This document shows, one piece after another, positions 22,287-31,029 of a stretch of DNA of 64,000 bases. Within the stretch, counting starts at the first letter, position 1; each line of letters begins with the position of its first letter. The position numbers and the translations under genes are program-made. Source of the stretch: Planococcus sp. CPCC 101016 (GTDB lineage Bacteria > Bacillota > Bacilli > Bacillales_A > Planococcaceae). Below the pieces are notes generated by a model, which saw only the letters and a list, made by a program, of their open reading frames with translations, did no database searches and was not told the origin of the DNA. The stretch lies in the NCBI RefSeq assembly GCF_007859295.1, contig NZ_VOHB01000002.1, forward strand, positions 186,001-250,000, read 5' to 3'.

Positions 22287-24331
22287 TGGTATTTAATGTA
22301 AGAGAAAGCACAAGGTTAATAAAAGAAGATTTTCCACACGAAGTGGATATAGTCGAGCATTTATGGATTCCTATGTCAGACGGAGTTCGGTTGTCGGCGA
22401 AATTATGGATTCCAAAATGTGCAGCAACAAAACCGGTGCCAGCGGTATTGGAATACCTTCCTTACCGGAAGAATGAATTCACTGCATTGCGGGACTCAAT
22501 TCGCCATCCGTATTTTGCAGGGCATGGATACGTCAGCATCCGTGTCGACATGAGAGGGTGCGGAGATTCAGAGGGCATCATGTACGATGAATATGCGAAA
22601 CAGGAACAGGACGACGCACTCGAAGTGCTCGACTGGATTGCAGAGCAGGACTGGTCGACTGGTTCTGTCGGCATGATCGGAAAATCCTGGGGCGGTTTCA
22701 ACGGCCTTCAAGTTGCAGCACGTCAGCATCCCGCTTTAAAAGCGATTATTACGCTTTGTTCTACTGATGACCGCTACGCTGATGATGTCCATTACAAGGG
22801 AGGCGTGATGCTCGCTTCCGATATGCTATGGTGGGCTTCGACGATGCTGGTTTATAACGGCCGGCCTGCCGATCCGCAAAATGTAGGGGACGCATGGCGG
22901 GAGAAGTGGCTGGACCGACTGGAAAAAACACCTCCATTTATAGAAGCGTGGATGAGTCATCAGCGGCGTGACGCTTACTGGAAGCATGGATCAGTTTGTG
23001 AAAACTACGGGGATATCAAAATTCCAGTCTATGCAGTCGGTGGCTGGGCTGATGGCTATACCAACGCAATCTTTCGGATGGTACAAAATTTAAAAGGCCC
23101 AAAAAAAGGATTGATTGGCCCTTGGGCTCATGAGTATCCGGAAGTTGCGGTTCCCGGTCCACAAATCGGCTTCCTGCAGGAATGCTTGCGCTGGTGGGAT
23201 CAATGGTTGAAAGAAGAAGAAACAGGTATTATGGATGAGCCCGTCTTCCGCATGTGGCTGCAGGATGCAGTTCCACCGAAGACCGATTACGATGTCCGTC
23301 CCGGTGAGTGGGTTCTTGAGAACAGCTGGCCGACAGAAAATGCCAAAGAACAAACCATGTACCTGGGTGACTTGCAATTAATTGACAAGCCGGATGGCGG
23401 CAAGGAAAGCTTAATGACTCATCAACAGCATGGATTATATGCTGGTGTTTACTGCCCTTTTGGCCAAGAGGGGGATATGCCGTCAGATCAGGCAATCGAA
23501 AACGGATTGTCCAACACCTTTACTGGCCCTGTACTTGAGGAAGAGCTGGCGATTCTCGGATTTCCTAAAATGCAGGTGAAGCTTCTCAGCGACAGTAGAC
23601 GGGCAAATTTGGCCGTGCGTTTGAGTGATCTGTCACCTTTTGGCACATCGAAGTTGATCAGTTGGGGTCAATTGAACCTGACGCACCGCAACAGTCATGA
23701 GTTTCCTGAAGATGTGCCGACCGGTGAAGAATTTATCGTAACCGTGGAGCTGGATGCCATCGGCTACAAAGTGCCAAAGGGGCATCGCCTGCAATTATCC
23801 GTGTCCCCAGTCTATTGGCCGCATGCCTGGCCCGCAGCAGAAGAAGCGGACCTCCAGATCATCAAAGATCAAGATACGAAATTGCTGATTCCGGCTTACA
23901 CCAATAAAACAAAGCCTGAAGATATTGCAGCTTTCGAGCGTCCCGAAACTGCTGCTGTGATGGATCGTGAAATAATTCGGGAAGCGGGAAGGGTTCGTGA
24001 AATCCGTCATAATACGGTGACAAATGAGTGGGTTTTGGAAGATTTTTCAGATGAGGGATGCCGTCGCTTGCCGGCAAATGGCCTGGAATACGGCAGTACC
24101 AATAAAAACGTTTACCGCATTACTGAAGGAGATCCTTTATCGGCTTCTGTAGTCTGCGATTGGACGTTGACAGTGGGCCGTGAGGATTGGCAAACACGTC
24201 TGGAGTCTACAAGTACTATGACTTCTGATGCTTCGAAATTCTATATAACCAGTGGATTAAAAGCTTTTGAAGGCGACAAAATGGTTTATGACACATGCAG
24301 GAAATTCGAAGTGGAACGAGATTTTAATTAA
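22286..24331 (+). CDS. CocE/NonD-family serine hydrolase (S15-type)
   Basis: A 681-residue cytoplasmic protein; no signal peptide is seen. The alpha/beta-hydrolase core has the nucleophile S134 in GKSWGGFNGLQ and the oxyanion region EYLPYRKNEF. The family's C-terminal jelly-roll domain (about 390-680) holds LAVRLSDLSPFG and YKVPKGHRLQLSVSPVYWP. Members cut esters or amides (cocaine esterase, glutaryl-7-ACA acylase, X-Pro dipeptidyl peptidase). Overlap with the BCCT gene suggests that it acts on what that carrier brings in, perhaps an ester or amide of a quaternary amine; that is inference. Confidence 0.87.
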   Translation: MVFNVRESTRLIKEDFPHEVDIVEHLWIPMSDGVRLSAKLWIPKCAATKPVPAVLEYLPYRKNEFTALRDSIRHPYFAGHGYVSIRVDMRGCGDSEGIMYDEYAKQEQDDALEVLDWIAEQDWSTGSVGMIGKSWGGFNGLQVAARQHPALKAIITLCSTDDRYADDVHYKGGVMLASDMLWWASTMLVYNGRPADPQNVGDAWREKWLDRLEKTPPFIEAWMSHQRRDAYWKHGSVCENYGDIKIPVYAVGGWADGYTNAIFRMVQNLKGPKKGLIGPWAHEYPEVAVPGPQIGFLQECLRWWDQWLKEEETGIMDEPVFRMWLQDAVPPKTDYDVRPGEWVLENSWPTENAKEQTMYLGDLQLIDKPDGGKESLMTHQQHGLYAGVYCPFGQEGDMPSDQAIENGLSNTFTGPVLEEELAILGFPKMQVKLLSDSRRANLAVRLSDLSPFGTSKLISWGQLNLTHRNSHEFPEDVPTGEEFIVTVELDAIGYKVPKGHRLQLSVSPVYWPHAWPAAEEADLQIIKDQDTKLLIPAYTNKTKPEDIAAFERPETAAVMDREIIREAGRVREIRHNTVTNEWVLEDFSDEGCRRLPANGLEYGSTNKNVYRITEGDPLSASVVCDWTLTVGREDWQTRLESTSTMTSDASKFYITSGLKAFEGDKMVYDTCRKFEVERDFN

Positions 24332-24339
24332 GGTTAGAA

Positions 24340-24376
24340 AAGGAGCATTCCATTTCAATGGAAGCTCCTTTTTTTT
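24340..24376 (+). terminator. Terminator of the BCCT-CocE operon
   Basis: AGGAGC-x-TCC / GGA-x-GCTCCT stem with a T8 tail. Confidence 0.85.
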
Positions 24377-24566
24377 CAATCTGTTTAATTATTGAATCGT
24401 TATTCAAGTAGTTTTTTCAGCATGTTCAGGGCAATGGGCGATTAGCTTGTTGGTATCTTGTCTTTTTTAGCCAATAGTTACAAATTCTCTGAATGGAAAA
24501 CAGGGGCAGGATAAAGTATGATAAAACCACAAGCAAAACCCTTGCCTTTAAAGGAGGTGGTATCAG

Positions 24567-24665
24567 ATGACAATCGCAGTTCAATTGTCAGCGTCAGAAA
24601 AAACTCATGCAAAGCCTGGTATTTGGAGAGGCGATACTTTGCATGGGGGTACAAGCAAGATCTAA
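24567..24665 (+). CDS. Candidate 32-residue leader peptide of the EF-G-binding gene
   Basis: The frame MTIAVQLSASEKTHAKPGIW... ends at TAA 24663. AAAGGAGGTGG at optimal spacing makes it one of the best ribosome sites in the window. The mRNA can fold CATGCAAAG (24606) with CTTTGCATG (24637) inside the frame. It is 84 bp before the FusB-type gene. This is a layout typical of translational attenuation by ribosome-targeting drugs. Confidence 0.55.
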   Translation: MTIAVQLSASEKTHAKPGIWRGDTLHGGTSKI

Positions 24666-24707
24666 TCGCTCCCATAAAATCTAGCCGTTCTTTACGCCGG
24701 GCTTTCT

Positions 24708-24739
24708 TCCTTATATACGCAGCCAATAAAACATAAGGA
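24708..24739 (+). promoter_or_regulatory. Possible hairpin masking the fusB-like ribosome site
   Basis: TCCTTAT (24708-24714) is complementary to ATAAGGA (24733-24739), which contains the Shine-Dalgarno sequence of the next gene. The pairing is 7 bp with an 18-nt loop. Alternative pairing partners have not been modelled. Confidence 0.35.
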
Positions 24740-24749
24740 GTGGGCTTAC

Positions 24750-25436
24750 ATGATCCATGTAAAAGAAACCAATCAGAACAGTGACAGCACGGCAGAAAAT
24801 CCAAAAGCTTTTATCCGGAACGACCAATATAACTTCATCAAAGACCAGACGAAAATCCTGGTGGCAGGACAAGCAAGCGCCAATGATGCCGAGGTGCTGA
24901 ATGTTCTGCGGCATCTGGCATACGAAAAAGTCAATAAGCTGTTCCCGTCACTTACCGAGCAGCAAAAGAAAATCCTGGGCCCCTTGGTGCAGGTAAAGGA
25001 ACTTGGTGATGCGGAAACATTCCTGGAACAGCTACAGCCCTATATTATTCCATTCAAAGCAGTGACCGACCAGGGATTGAAGAAGTTATTCCCGAAAGCA
25101 AAAAAATTTAAAGGACCAAAGCTGGAGACGATTAACTTCAAAAGGACTTCCTATTTGGCCTGGACGGAAAGCTCCAATCTGATGTATTTGGTGGCTGATG
25201 AAAATGATCGGCTGATCGGCGTCCAAGGCAGTTTTACCCGCAGCGGAAAACAGGGAATCTGCACCATTTGCAACCGTCACAGTGAGGTAGGCATGTTCAT
25301 CGCCAAGACTAAAAGTTCGGGGCAGGATCAGTTTATCAAACGAGGCAATTATATTTGTCAGGATTCTGCAGCCTGCAATGAGAATATCAAAACTTTGGAC
25401 CGGCTGAATGAATTCATTGGCCAATTTCAAAAGTAA
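24750..25436 (+). CDS. FusB/FusC-type elongation factor G-binding protein
   Basis: A 228-residue protein. The helical N-terminal domain (FIRNDQYNFIKDQ, LPSLTEQQ-like FPSLTEQQKKILGPL) and the C-terminal zinc treble clef (about 170-220: CTICNRHSEVGMFIAKTK, then C-x5-C in ICQDSAACNENI) match the family. FusB proteins bind EF-G and free it from fusidic-acid-stalled ribosomes; chromosomal relatives are common in Bacillales and may act in normal ribosome recycling. ATAAGGAG precedes the ATG. A probable leader peptide lies upstream. Confidence 0.87.
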   Translation: MIHVKETNQNSDSTAENPKAFIRNDQYNFIKDQTKILVAGQASANDAEVLNVLRHLAYEKVNKLFPSLTEQQKKILGPLVQVKELGDAETFLEQLQPYIIPFKAVTDQGLKKLFPKAKKFKGPKLETINFKRTSYLAWTESSNLMYLVADENDRLIGVQGSFTRSGKQGICTICNRHSEVGMFIAKTKSSGQDQFIKRGNYICQDSAACNENIKTLDRLNEFIGQFQK

Positions 25437-25448
25437 ACTAGCTTTATC

Positions 25449-25499
25449 AGAACCGCTCATGACAGTCACGGAAGATGACTTCAGGAGCGGTTCTTTTTT
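25449..25499 (+). terminator. Terminator after the EF-G-binding gene
   Basis: AGAACCGCTC / GAGCGGTTCT stem with a T6 tail. Confidence 0.85.
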
Positions 25500-25628
25500 G
25501 TTGCAGAACCTTTTCAGCCAGTAGCGAGAGTATCAAAAGTAGCAGCATTGAAAAATGGTGTTCTTTTTTTATTTTCAGGAACAATAAAAGCAATTTAAAA
25601 ATAAATAGAATTTTCTTTTAATTAACTA

Positions 25629-25700
25629 TTGATTTATCGTGTAAGCGCTTTTATAATAAGTGATAATATCAAATGTCACAACACTGAACAAATGTAAAAG
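25629..25700 (+). promoter_or_regulatory. Promoter, cre site and shared operator of the glucitol-PTS operon
   Basis: TTGATT (25629-25634), 17 nt, TATAAT (25652-25657) is a near-consensus sigma-A promoter. TGTAAGCGCTTTTA (25640-25653), matching the cre consensus at 13 of 14 places, lies between the two boxes, so CcpA repression by preferred sugars is expected. At 25673-25700 the element ATGTCACA-N4-TGAACA-N-ATGTAAAAG recurs almost unchanged before the dehydrogenase-complex operon (29983-30010). Confidence 0.75.
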
Positions 25701-25715
25701 GGGAGGCGAAAAAAT

Positions 25716-26102
25716 ATGTGGGGATGGTTCATCGTTGTTTTTGCTGCAGTCTGGCTGCTTCAAATTTGGATGACCAAGGCGCAACTAAAAAACTATCACG
25801 AAACAATCAGAAAGTTGAGCAGAAGACCGTCGGGGTATTTGGGAGTGGGAATCCAGAAGCAGAAGCTTGGAATAGGGGCAATAGCCATCCTGGTTATCGA
25901 TGAAACCGGAACCATCGTGGAAAGTCAATTGATGCGGGGGGTCACAGTATTCAGCCGTTTTGAACCGTTTACAAAATATATTGGTTTGCCATTAGATGCA
26001 GTTAAGGCAGTTCTTGGAGAAGAACCGGTGGATCTGGCTTTTAAGATGGCAATTGAAAAAATAGAATCTCAAATGAATGAAAAGACAAATCTAGCGGTAT
26101 AA
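25716..26102 (+). CDS. gutM: Glucitol operon activator GutM
   Basis: A 128-residue protein with an N-terminal membrane helix (WGWFIVVFAAVWLLQIW) and a soluble part with GYLGVGIQKQKLGIGAIAILV and FEPFTKYIGL, as in SrlM/GutM. It is the first gene of a PTS operon, as in Lactobacillales and Bacillales gut/srl operons, where it is an accessory activator of unknown mechanism. GGGGAGG precedes the ATG; srlA starts 12 bp after its stop. Confidence 0.87.
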   Translation: MWGWFIVVFAAVWLLQIWMTKAQLKNYHETIRKLSRRPSGYLGVGIQKQKLGIGAIAILVIDETGTIVESQLMRGVTVFSRFEPFTKYIGLPLDAVKAVLGEEPVDLAFKMAIEKIESQMNEKTNLAV

Positions 26103-26114
26103 GGAGGAAGAAAA

Positions 26115-26642
26115 ATGGACTTTTTAGTTAGATTGGCAGAAGGGTTTATTGGTATGTTCCAAGCAGGTGGAGATACTTTTGTAGGTCTAGTGACCGGTAT
26201 TATTCCATTGCTTGTTGTCCTGATCACCGCAGTCAATGCATTTATCCGTTTGGTGGGAGAAGAGCGGATCAACAATCTTGCACGCAAGAGTACCAAAAAT
26301 ATCATTTTGCGATACACGCTGTTTCCTGTCTTAGCGGTATTCTTCCTGACCAACCCGATGGCTTATACCTTCGGGAAATTTTTACCGGAAAAGCAAAAGC
26401 CGGCCTTCTACGACTCGGCAGTATCTTTTGTGCATCCGATCACAGGGTTGTTCCCGCACGCCAATCCTGCTGAGTTATTCGTTTACTTGGGGATTTCAGC
26501 TGGTATCACACAATTAGGCTTCTCGTTGGGGCCGTTGGCGATTCGCTTCTTTATTGTAGGGGTTATCGTCATTTTGATACGAGGCATTGTCACCGAAATC
26601 ATCACAGTACGCATGATGAAAGCGCGGGGCATGGAAGTCTAA
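26115..26642 (+). CDS. srlA: PTS glucitol/sorbitol-type EIIC component
   Basis: A 175-residue membrane subunit with several hydrophobic helices and the family sequence GFIGMFQAGGDTFVGLVTGI near the start and FFLTNPMAYTFGKFLPEKQK in the middle. With SrlE it forms the polyol channel that phosphorylates during uptake. Length fits the EIIC half of the unusual split Gut family. AAGGAGGAAG is the ribosome site. The family also includes ribitol and xylitol systems in lactobacilli, so the substrate need not be sorbitol. Confidence 0.92.
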   Translation: MDFLVRLAEGFIGMFQAGGDTFVGLVTGIIPLLVVLITAVNAFIRLVGEERINNLARKSTKNIILRYTLFPVLAVFFLTNPMAYTFGKFLPEKQKPAFYDSAVSFVHPITGLFPHANPAELFVYLGISAGITQLGFSLGPLAIRFFIVGVIVILIRGIVTEIITVRMMKARGMEV

Positions 26643-26677
26643 TCATCCGAGTGGTTTAAAAAAGGGAGGTAAAGAAA

Positions 26678-27730
26678 ATGAGCAGCATTCAGACGCCATT
26701 GAACTATAAGCCAGTAACAGTAACGAAAGGCAGAGGCGGTTGGGGCGGTCCGTTGACCATTCGGCCAAATGAAGAAAAACGGTATATTGTCTCTGTAACA
26801 GGCGGCGGTATTCATCCGGTCGCTGAAGAAATTGCGAAACTGACCGGTGCCGAAGCAGTGGATGGATTTAAAGGTTCCTACGGTAAAGAGACCATGGCTT
26901 GTGTCATCATCGATTGTGGCGGGACTGCCCGTTGTGGGGTTTACCCGAAGATGGATATTTTAACGATCAATGTCAATGCGACATCGCCTTCGGGACCATT
27001 GATGAAGTTCATAAATGAAGGAAACTTCGTATCCGGTGTCACGCTTGAAAACATCAGTGCAGTAGCTGCTCCTTATGAAGATCAGGATGCAGTAGAAGAT
27101 GCGGTCGACAAAGTGGAAAGTCCGGCAGCGCGCCAAATGACTCCACAGGAGATAAAAGAAGAAGCGAAGCGGAAAGCGGCTGGCTACCAGAAGCCGAAAA
27201 AAATGAACATCATCGAGAGAATCGGCCGTGGGGCCGGTAAAGTTGTTGGGATTTTCTATCAGGCAGGACGCGAAACCATCGATCAAGTGCTGAAGAACAT
27301 CTTGCCGTTCATGGCCTTTGTCAGTATGTTGATCGGGATTATTACCTATACCGGAATCGGTGACTTGATTGCCAATTTCGTCTCGCCTTTAGCTGGAAAT
27401 ATCGGCGGCTTGCTGCTCTTGTCTGTTATTTGTGCATTACCGATCTTGTCCCCGTTACTTGGGCCAGGAGCCGTTATTGCACAGGTAGTCGGAGTTCTGA
27501 TCGGTGTGGAAATTGGCCGTGGGAATATCCCGCCGGAATTGGCGCTGCCTGCACTATTCGCCATCAATCCGCAGGTTGGGGCAGATTTTGTGCCAGTTGG
27601 TCTGACATTGGGAGAAGCAGAACCTGAAACGATAGAAGTCGGCGTTCCGGCAGTGTTGTTGTCACGTGTTATAACCGGTCCAGTTGCGGTTGTTATTGCA
27701 TACTTGTTCAGTTTTGGTCTGTACAGCTAG
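26678..27730 (+). CDS. srlE: PTS glucitol/sorbitol-type EIIB-C2 component
   Basis: A 350-residue protein. The cytoplasmic EIIB part holds [11 protein letters not shown] (80-90), whose cysteine accepts phosphate from EIIA. A charged linker about residues 138-180 ([19 protein letters not shown]) precedes a C-terminal membrane domain with [20 protein letters not shown] and [26 protein letters not shown] lies before the ATG. The order gutM-srlA-srlE-srlB is the classic one. Confidence 0.92.
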   Translation: MSSIQTPLNYKPVTVTKGRGGWGGPLTIRPNEEKRYIVSVTGGGIHPVAEEIAKLTGAEAVDGFKGSYGKETMACVIIDCGGTARCGVYPKMDILTINVNATSPSGPLMKFINEGNFVSGVTLENISAVAAPYEDQDAVEDAVDKVESPAARQMTPQEIKEEAKRKAAGYQKPKKMNIIERIGRGAGKVVGIFYQAGRETIDQVLKNILPFMAFVSMLIGIITYTGIGDLIANFVSPLAGNIGGLLLLSVICALPILSPLLGPGAVIAQVVGVLIGVEIGRGNIPPELALPALFAINPQVGADFVPVGLTLGEAEPETIEVGVPAVLLSRVITGPVAVVIAYLFSFGLYS

Positions 27731-27749
27731 AAAATAAGGAGGTAATAAG

Positions 27750-28127
27750 GTGGAGGATATTATGACGAAAAAATACGAAGCGAAAATCACAGAAATCGGT
27801 GAAGAAGTGGAAATCTTTTTGGAGGAAAACATGCTGGTCATTTTCAACGACACAGTGCCCGAATCGCTGCGGTCTATCGGAGTGATCCATGAACGGGCAG
27901 ACCTGCTTGAGAAAGTTGAAGCCGGAGATGTGCTGGAAATCAACGGACAGCAGTACGATATCTTATTTGTCGGAAGCAAAGTAAATGACACGTTGGAGGA
28001 AATCGGCCATTGCACCATCGCTTTTAACGGTGAAACAGATGCCAGCTTGCCGGGAACAATGTGTGTGGAAAATAAGGCGTTGCCTGAATTGCAGATCGGC
28101 ACCACTATTCGGATTGTGAAAATTTAA
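27750..28127 (+). CDS. srlB: PTS glucitol/sorbitol-type EIIA component
   Basis: A 125-residue soluble phosphocarrier. The sequence LVIFNDTVPESLRSIGVIHE matches the EIIA-Gut region near its active histidine, and GHCTIAFNGETDASLPGTMC is the second conserved block. It passes phosphate from HPr to SrlE. A GTG at 27750 after AAGGAGG is used; an ATG at 27762 also has GGAGG before it, so the true start is ambiguous by four codons. Confidence 0.92.
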   Translation: MEDIMTKKYEAKITEIGEEVEIFLEENMLVIFNDTVPESLRSIGVIHERADLLEKVEAGDVLEINGQQYDILFVGSKVNDTLEEIGHCTIAFNGETDASLPGTMCVENKALPELQIGTTIRIVKI

Positions 28128-28145
28128 AAAAGAGGAGGTTAGTTC

Positions 28146-29471
28146 ATGCTAGGAATAAATAGAAAACTCGAAGAACTTGAACGGAATGGTGAAATCATCA
28201 AAGTCGGCGTAGTGGGAGCTGGCCAGATGGGACGCGGAATGATTTCCCAGATTGAAAGTATGGCAGGTATGCGTGTTGTCATCACCGCGGATATTCAAAT
28301 CGATAACGTCACGAATGCTTATGTGAAATCGGGCGTTTCAGAGTCTGACATTGTAGAAACCAATAACGTAGAGCAGGCGAGCTCAGCAGTGAAGGAAGGA
28401 AAAGTGGTGTCGACAACAGATGCGCAATTGGTCACTTCACTGCCTGAAGTGGATGTCATCGTCGATGCTACGGGAGTTCCCGACATCGGGGCAAAAATTG
28501 CCTGGGATGCCATTCTTAACCGTAAGCACATTGTGATGCTGAATGTAGAGGCTGACGTAACGGTAGGGGTCATTCTGAAGAAAATGGCAGATGCCAGCGG
28601 AGTCGTCTACACAGGGTCAGCAGGCGATGAACCGGGCGCCATTATGGAACTGTATGATTTTGCCGATGCACTTGGCTTTGAAGTCGTGGCTCTTGGGAAA
28701 GGCAAGAACAATCCATTGAATCTGAATGCCAACCCTGATTCAGCGGCGGAAGAAGCTGCCAGAAAAGGAGCCAGTCCGAAAATGCTTGCTTCTTTCCAGG
28801 ACGGAACGAAAACAATGGTTGAAATGACAGCAGTAGCAAATGCCACAGGTTTCTTGCCGGATCAACCGGGCATGCATGGATTTGTCAGCGACGTAAAAGG
28901 ACTGCCGGAAATCTTCAAATTGAAAGAGGATGGCGGACAAGTCAATAACAAACAGATTGTTGAATACATCAACGGTGTTGCACCCGGTGTATTTGCCATC
29001 ATCGCTTCTGAAAAAGAAGAAGTAAATCACGAATTGAAATATTTGAGCATGGGTGAAGGACCGAATTACGTGCTATACCGTCCTTATCATTTGACCAGCC
29101 TGGAAACGCCTATTTCCATTGCACGCGCGTATATTTACAATGAAGCGACGATTGCACCTTGGCATGGGCTGAAGGCGGAGACCGTGACAGTAGCGAAAAT
29201 CGATCTGACAGCTGGAGACTTTTTGGACAGCATCGGAGGATTTACAGTATACGGCCATATTCTTACCGCACAAGAGGCGAGCGAAAAAAATGCATTGCCA
29301 CTTGGATTGGTCGATAAGAATGTTCGCTTAAAACGGGATATCAAAAAAGGTGAAGTCATCACCTATGAAGATGTGGAACAAACCAAAGATTCAACGATTT
29401 GGCGCCTGCGCCGTATGCAGGATGACACATTTAAAGCAGGAGCCCAGAAGGAAATTCCGGTCAAAGCATAA
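28146..29471 (+). CDS. NAD(P)-dependent oxidoreductase with C-terminal SAF domain
   Basis: A 441-residue protein of the homoserine-dehydrogenase-like/SAF family. The Rossmann loop is GVVGAGQMGRG (22-32). A central catalytic region has VDATGVPDIGAK, MLNVEADVTVG and GSAGDEPGAIMELYDFA. The SAF domain is near the end (LVDKNVRLKRDIKKGEVITY). Members occur in polyol and apiose-type operons, but their reaction is not well known. Here it takes the place of sorbitol-6-phosphate dehydrogenase as the last gene of the PTS operon, so it may act on the imported polyol phosphate. GAGGAGG lies before the ATG. Confidence 0.8.
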   Translation: MLGINRKLEELERNGEIIKVGVVGAGQMGRGMISQIESMAGMRVVITADIQIDNVTNAYVKSGVSESDIVETNNVEQASSAVKEGKVVSTTDAQLVTSLPEVDVIVDATGVPDIGAKIAWDAILNRKHIVMLNVEADVTVGVILKKMADASGVVYTGSAGDEPGAIMELYDFADALGFEVVALGKGKNNPLNLNANPDSAAEEAARKGASPKMLASFQDGTKTMVEMTAVANATGFLPDQPGMHGFVSDVKGLPEIFKLKEDGGQVNNKQIVEYINGVAPGVFAIIASEKEEVNHELKYLSMGEGPNYVLYRPYHLTSLETPISIARAYIYNEATIAPWHGLKAETVTVAKIDLTAGDFLDSIGGFTVYGHILTAQEASEKNALPLGLVDKNVRLKRDIKKGEVITYEDVEQTKDSTIWRLRRMQDDTFKAGAQKEIPVKA

Positions 29472-29536
29472 GGTTTAGCGCTCTCCAACTCATGTAGAGG
29501 AAAAAACCCAATCAATCGAATGGGAGGTGTCCAAGC

Positions 29537-29884
29537 ATGAAACTGAAAACTATGGAAGCGGCATTATTCTGCAACCATTGTAAAGAAGAAGTGAATCATG
29601 AAATTACGTATATCAACGATGACATTAAAAGCATCCGTTGTGAGCAGTGCAATAAAACAAAGCAGCTCAAGGTAGACGTTAATAAGAAATTCTACAAAGA
29701 AACCTATGACAGGATTTCATCGAAGCCGACAAGGATCACGCAGGAATACAAAGACGATTTGAGCCATCTGCTGATCTCGCTGCCGGTTCGGACTGTCAGT
29801 AAACCGTATCGGCTGCTGAAGGATGTCAATGCTTCACGAAAAATCATTAAGCAGTACAAGTCCAAAAAAAGCCGAGCTAAATAG
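29537..29884 (+). CDS. Small zinc-ribbon protein (annotated bh protein in bacilli)
   Basis: The 115-residue protein starts with a four-cysteine ribbon: FCNHCKEE (C-x2-C) and RCEQCNKT (C-x2-C) about 22 residues apart. The rest is basic, ending KQYKSKKSRAK. It is likely to bind zinc and perhaps RNA or DNA. GGGAGGTG precedes the ATG. It lies 65 bp after the oxidoreductase and before a hairpin and the next promoter, so it may be the last gene of the PTS operon. Its function is unknown. Confidence 0.7.
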   Translation: MKLKTMEAALFCNHCKEEVNHEITYINDDIKSIRCEQCNKTKQLKVDVNKKFYKETYDRISSKPTRITQEYKDDLSHLLISLPVRTVSKPYRLLKDVNASRKIIKQYKSKKSRAK

Positions 29885-29896
29885 TATCACTGTCCT

Positions 29897-29940
29897 AGGG
29901 CCAAACTTCTCCATAACCATTCGAGAGGGATGGCCCTTTC
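29897..29940 (+). terminator. Weak terminator before the dehydrogenase-complex promoter
   Basis: AGGGCCA / TGGCCCT stem with a long loop and a short T stretch. Confidence 0.45.
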
Positions 29941-29947
29941 GAATTAC

Positions 29948-30010
29948 TTGACTAAATAATCAAAAAATATTATATTTTACATATGTCACATACGTGAACA
30001 TATGTAAAAG
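29948..30010 (+). promoter_or_regulatory. Promoter and shared operator of the dehydrogenase-complex operon
   Basis: TTGACT (29948-29953), 17 nt, TATATT (29971-29976) is a sigma-A promoter. Directly downstream TTTACATATGT (29976-29986) and ACATATGTAAA (29998-30008) are perfect 11-bp inverted arms, with a second small palindrome TCAC-ATAC-GTGA inside. The core ATGTCACA-N4-TGAACA-N-ATGTAAAAG is shared with the PTS promoter at 25673. No -24/-12 sigma-54 promoter, as used by B. subtilis aco, is seen. Confidence 0.75.
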
Positions 30011-30021
30011 GAGGAAGACAA

Positions 30022-31005
30022 ATGACTCAAAAACTAAAATTGCCGCCTCAAGTAAAAGAGACGGAGTTAAGAGAACTATATAAGCAGATGTGGCTGATCC
30101 GATTTTTTGAAGAAAAAGTCGATGAGTTTTTCGCAAAAGGGATGATTCACGGCACGACTCACTTAAGTGTCGGACAAGAAGCCTCCGCAGTCGGTGCTAT
30201 CGCAGTGTTAGAGGACAAGGACAAGATCACCAGCACACACCGTGGCCATGGACATTGCATTGCCAAAGGCGCCACTGTCAATGGCATGATGGCTGAGCTT
30301 TTCGGCCGGACGACCGGGTACTGCAAAGGCAAAGGGGGTTCGATGCACATTGCGGACGTAGATAAAGGGAATCTTGGGGCCAACGGAATTGTAGGAGGCG
30401 GCTTTGCGATAGCTGCTGGAGCAGCCCTGACTTCGCAAATGAAAAAAGAAGGATATGTTGTATTGTGTTTCTTCGGAGACGGCGCGTCCAATGAGGGAAG
30501 CTTTCATGAAGCGCTAAATCTGGCATCTATTTGGAAATTACCGGTCATCTTTATTTGCGAAAACAACCAATACGGCATGTCAGGACCGGTCAAGGAAATG
30601 ATTAACATCGAAGACATCGCCGATCGTGCCGCAAGCTATGGCATTCCAGGCAAAGTGGTCGATGGAAATGATGTCTTTGACACGATGAATGGAGTCAGCG
30701 AAGCGGTGGAACGGGCACGCAACGGAGAAGGACCTTCTATCATCGAAGCCAAAACTTACCGTTCAAAAGGTCATTCGAAGAGCGATGCCAAAAAGTACCG
30801 GACGCGCGAGGAAGAGAAGGAATGGCTCTTGAGAGATCCAATTAAATTGATGGCTGAAGTAATGATCGAGGAAGGAATCTTTACGCAGCAAGAAGCAGAT
30901 CAAATTAAAGCGGATGCGAAAAAAGAGGTTGAAGAATCTGTTGAATTTGCAAAAAATAGCCCAGAGCCGACATTGGATGCATTGATGGAAGACATTTACG
31001 CATAA
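30022..31005 (+). CDS. TPP-dependent dehydrogenase E1 alpha subunit (acetoin dehydrogenase-like)
   Basis: A 327-residue E1 alpha subunit. It resembles AcoA: STHRGHGHCIAKG, CKGKGGSMHIADVDKGNLGA and the thiamine-diphosphate motif GDGASNEGSFHEALNLASIW with ENN. Length fits AcoA rather than the longer pyruvate or branched-chain E1 alpha. With the next gene it decarboxylates a 2-oxo acid or cleaves an alpha-hydroxyketone and loads the acyl group on lipoate. Differences from AcoA (for example FICENNQYGMSG) leave the substrate open. AAAGGAGGAAG precedes the ATG. No acoR is nearby. Confidence 0.85.
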   Translation: MTQKLKLPPQVKETELRELYKQMWLIRFFEEKVDEFFAKGMIHGTTHLSVGQEASAVGAIAVLEDKDKITSTHRGHGHCIAKGATVNGMMAELFGRTTGYCKGKGGSMHIADVDKGNLGANGIVGGGFAIAAGAALTSQMKKEGYVVLCFFGDGASNEGSFHEALNLASIWKLPVIFICENNQYGMSGPVKEMINIEDIADRAASYGIPGKVVDGNDVFDTMNGVSEAVERARNGEGPSIIEAKTYRSKGHSKSDAKKYRTREEEKEWLLRDPIKLMAEVMIEEGIFTQQEADQIKADAKKEVEESVEFAKNSPEPTLDALMEDIYA

Positions 31006-31029
31006 GACGAAGTAAAGGAGAATCGACGC

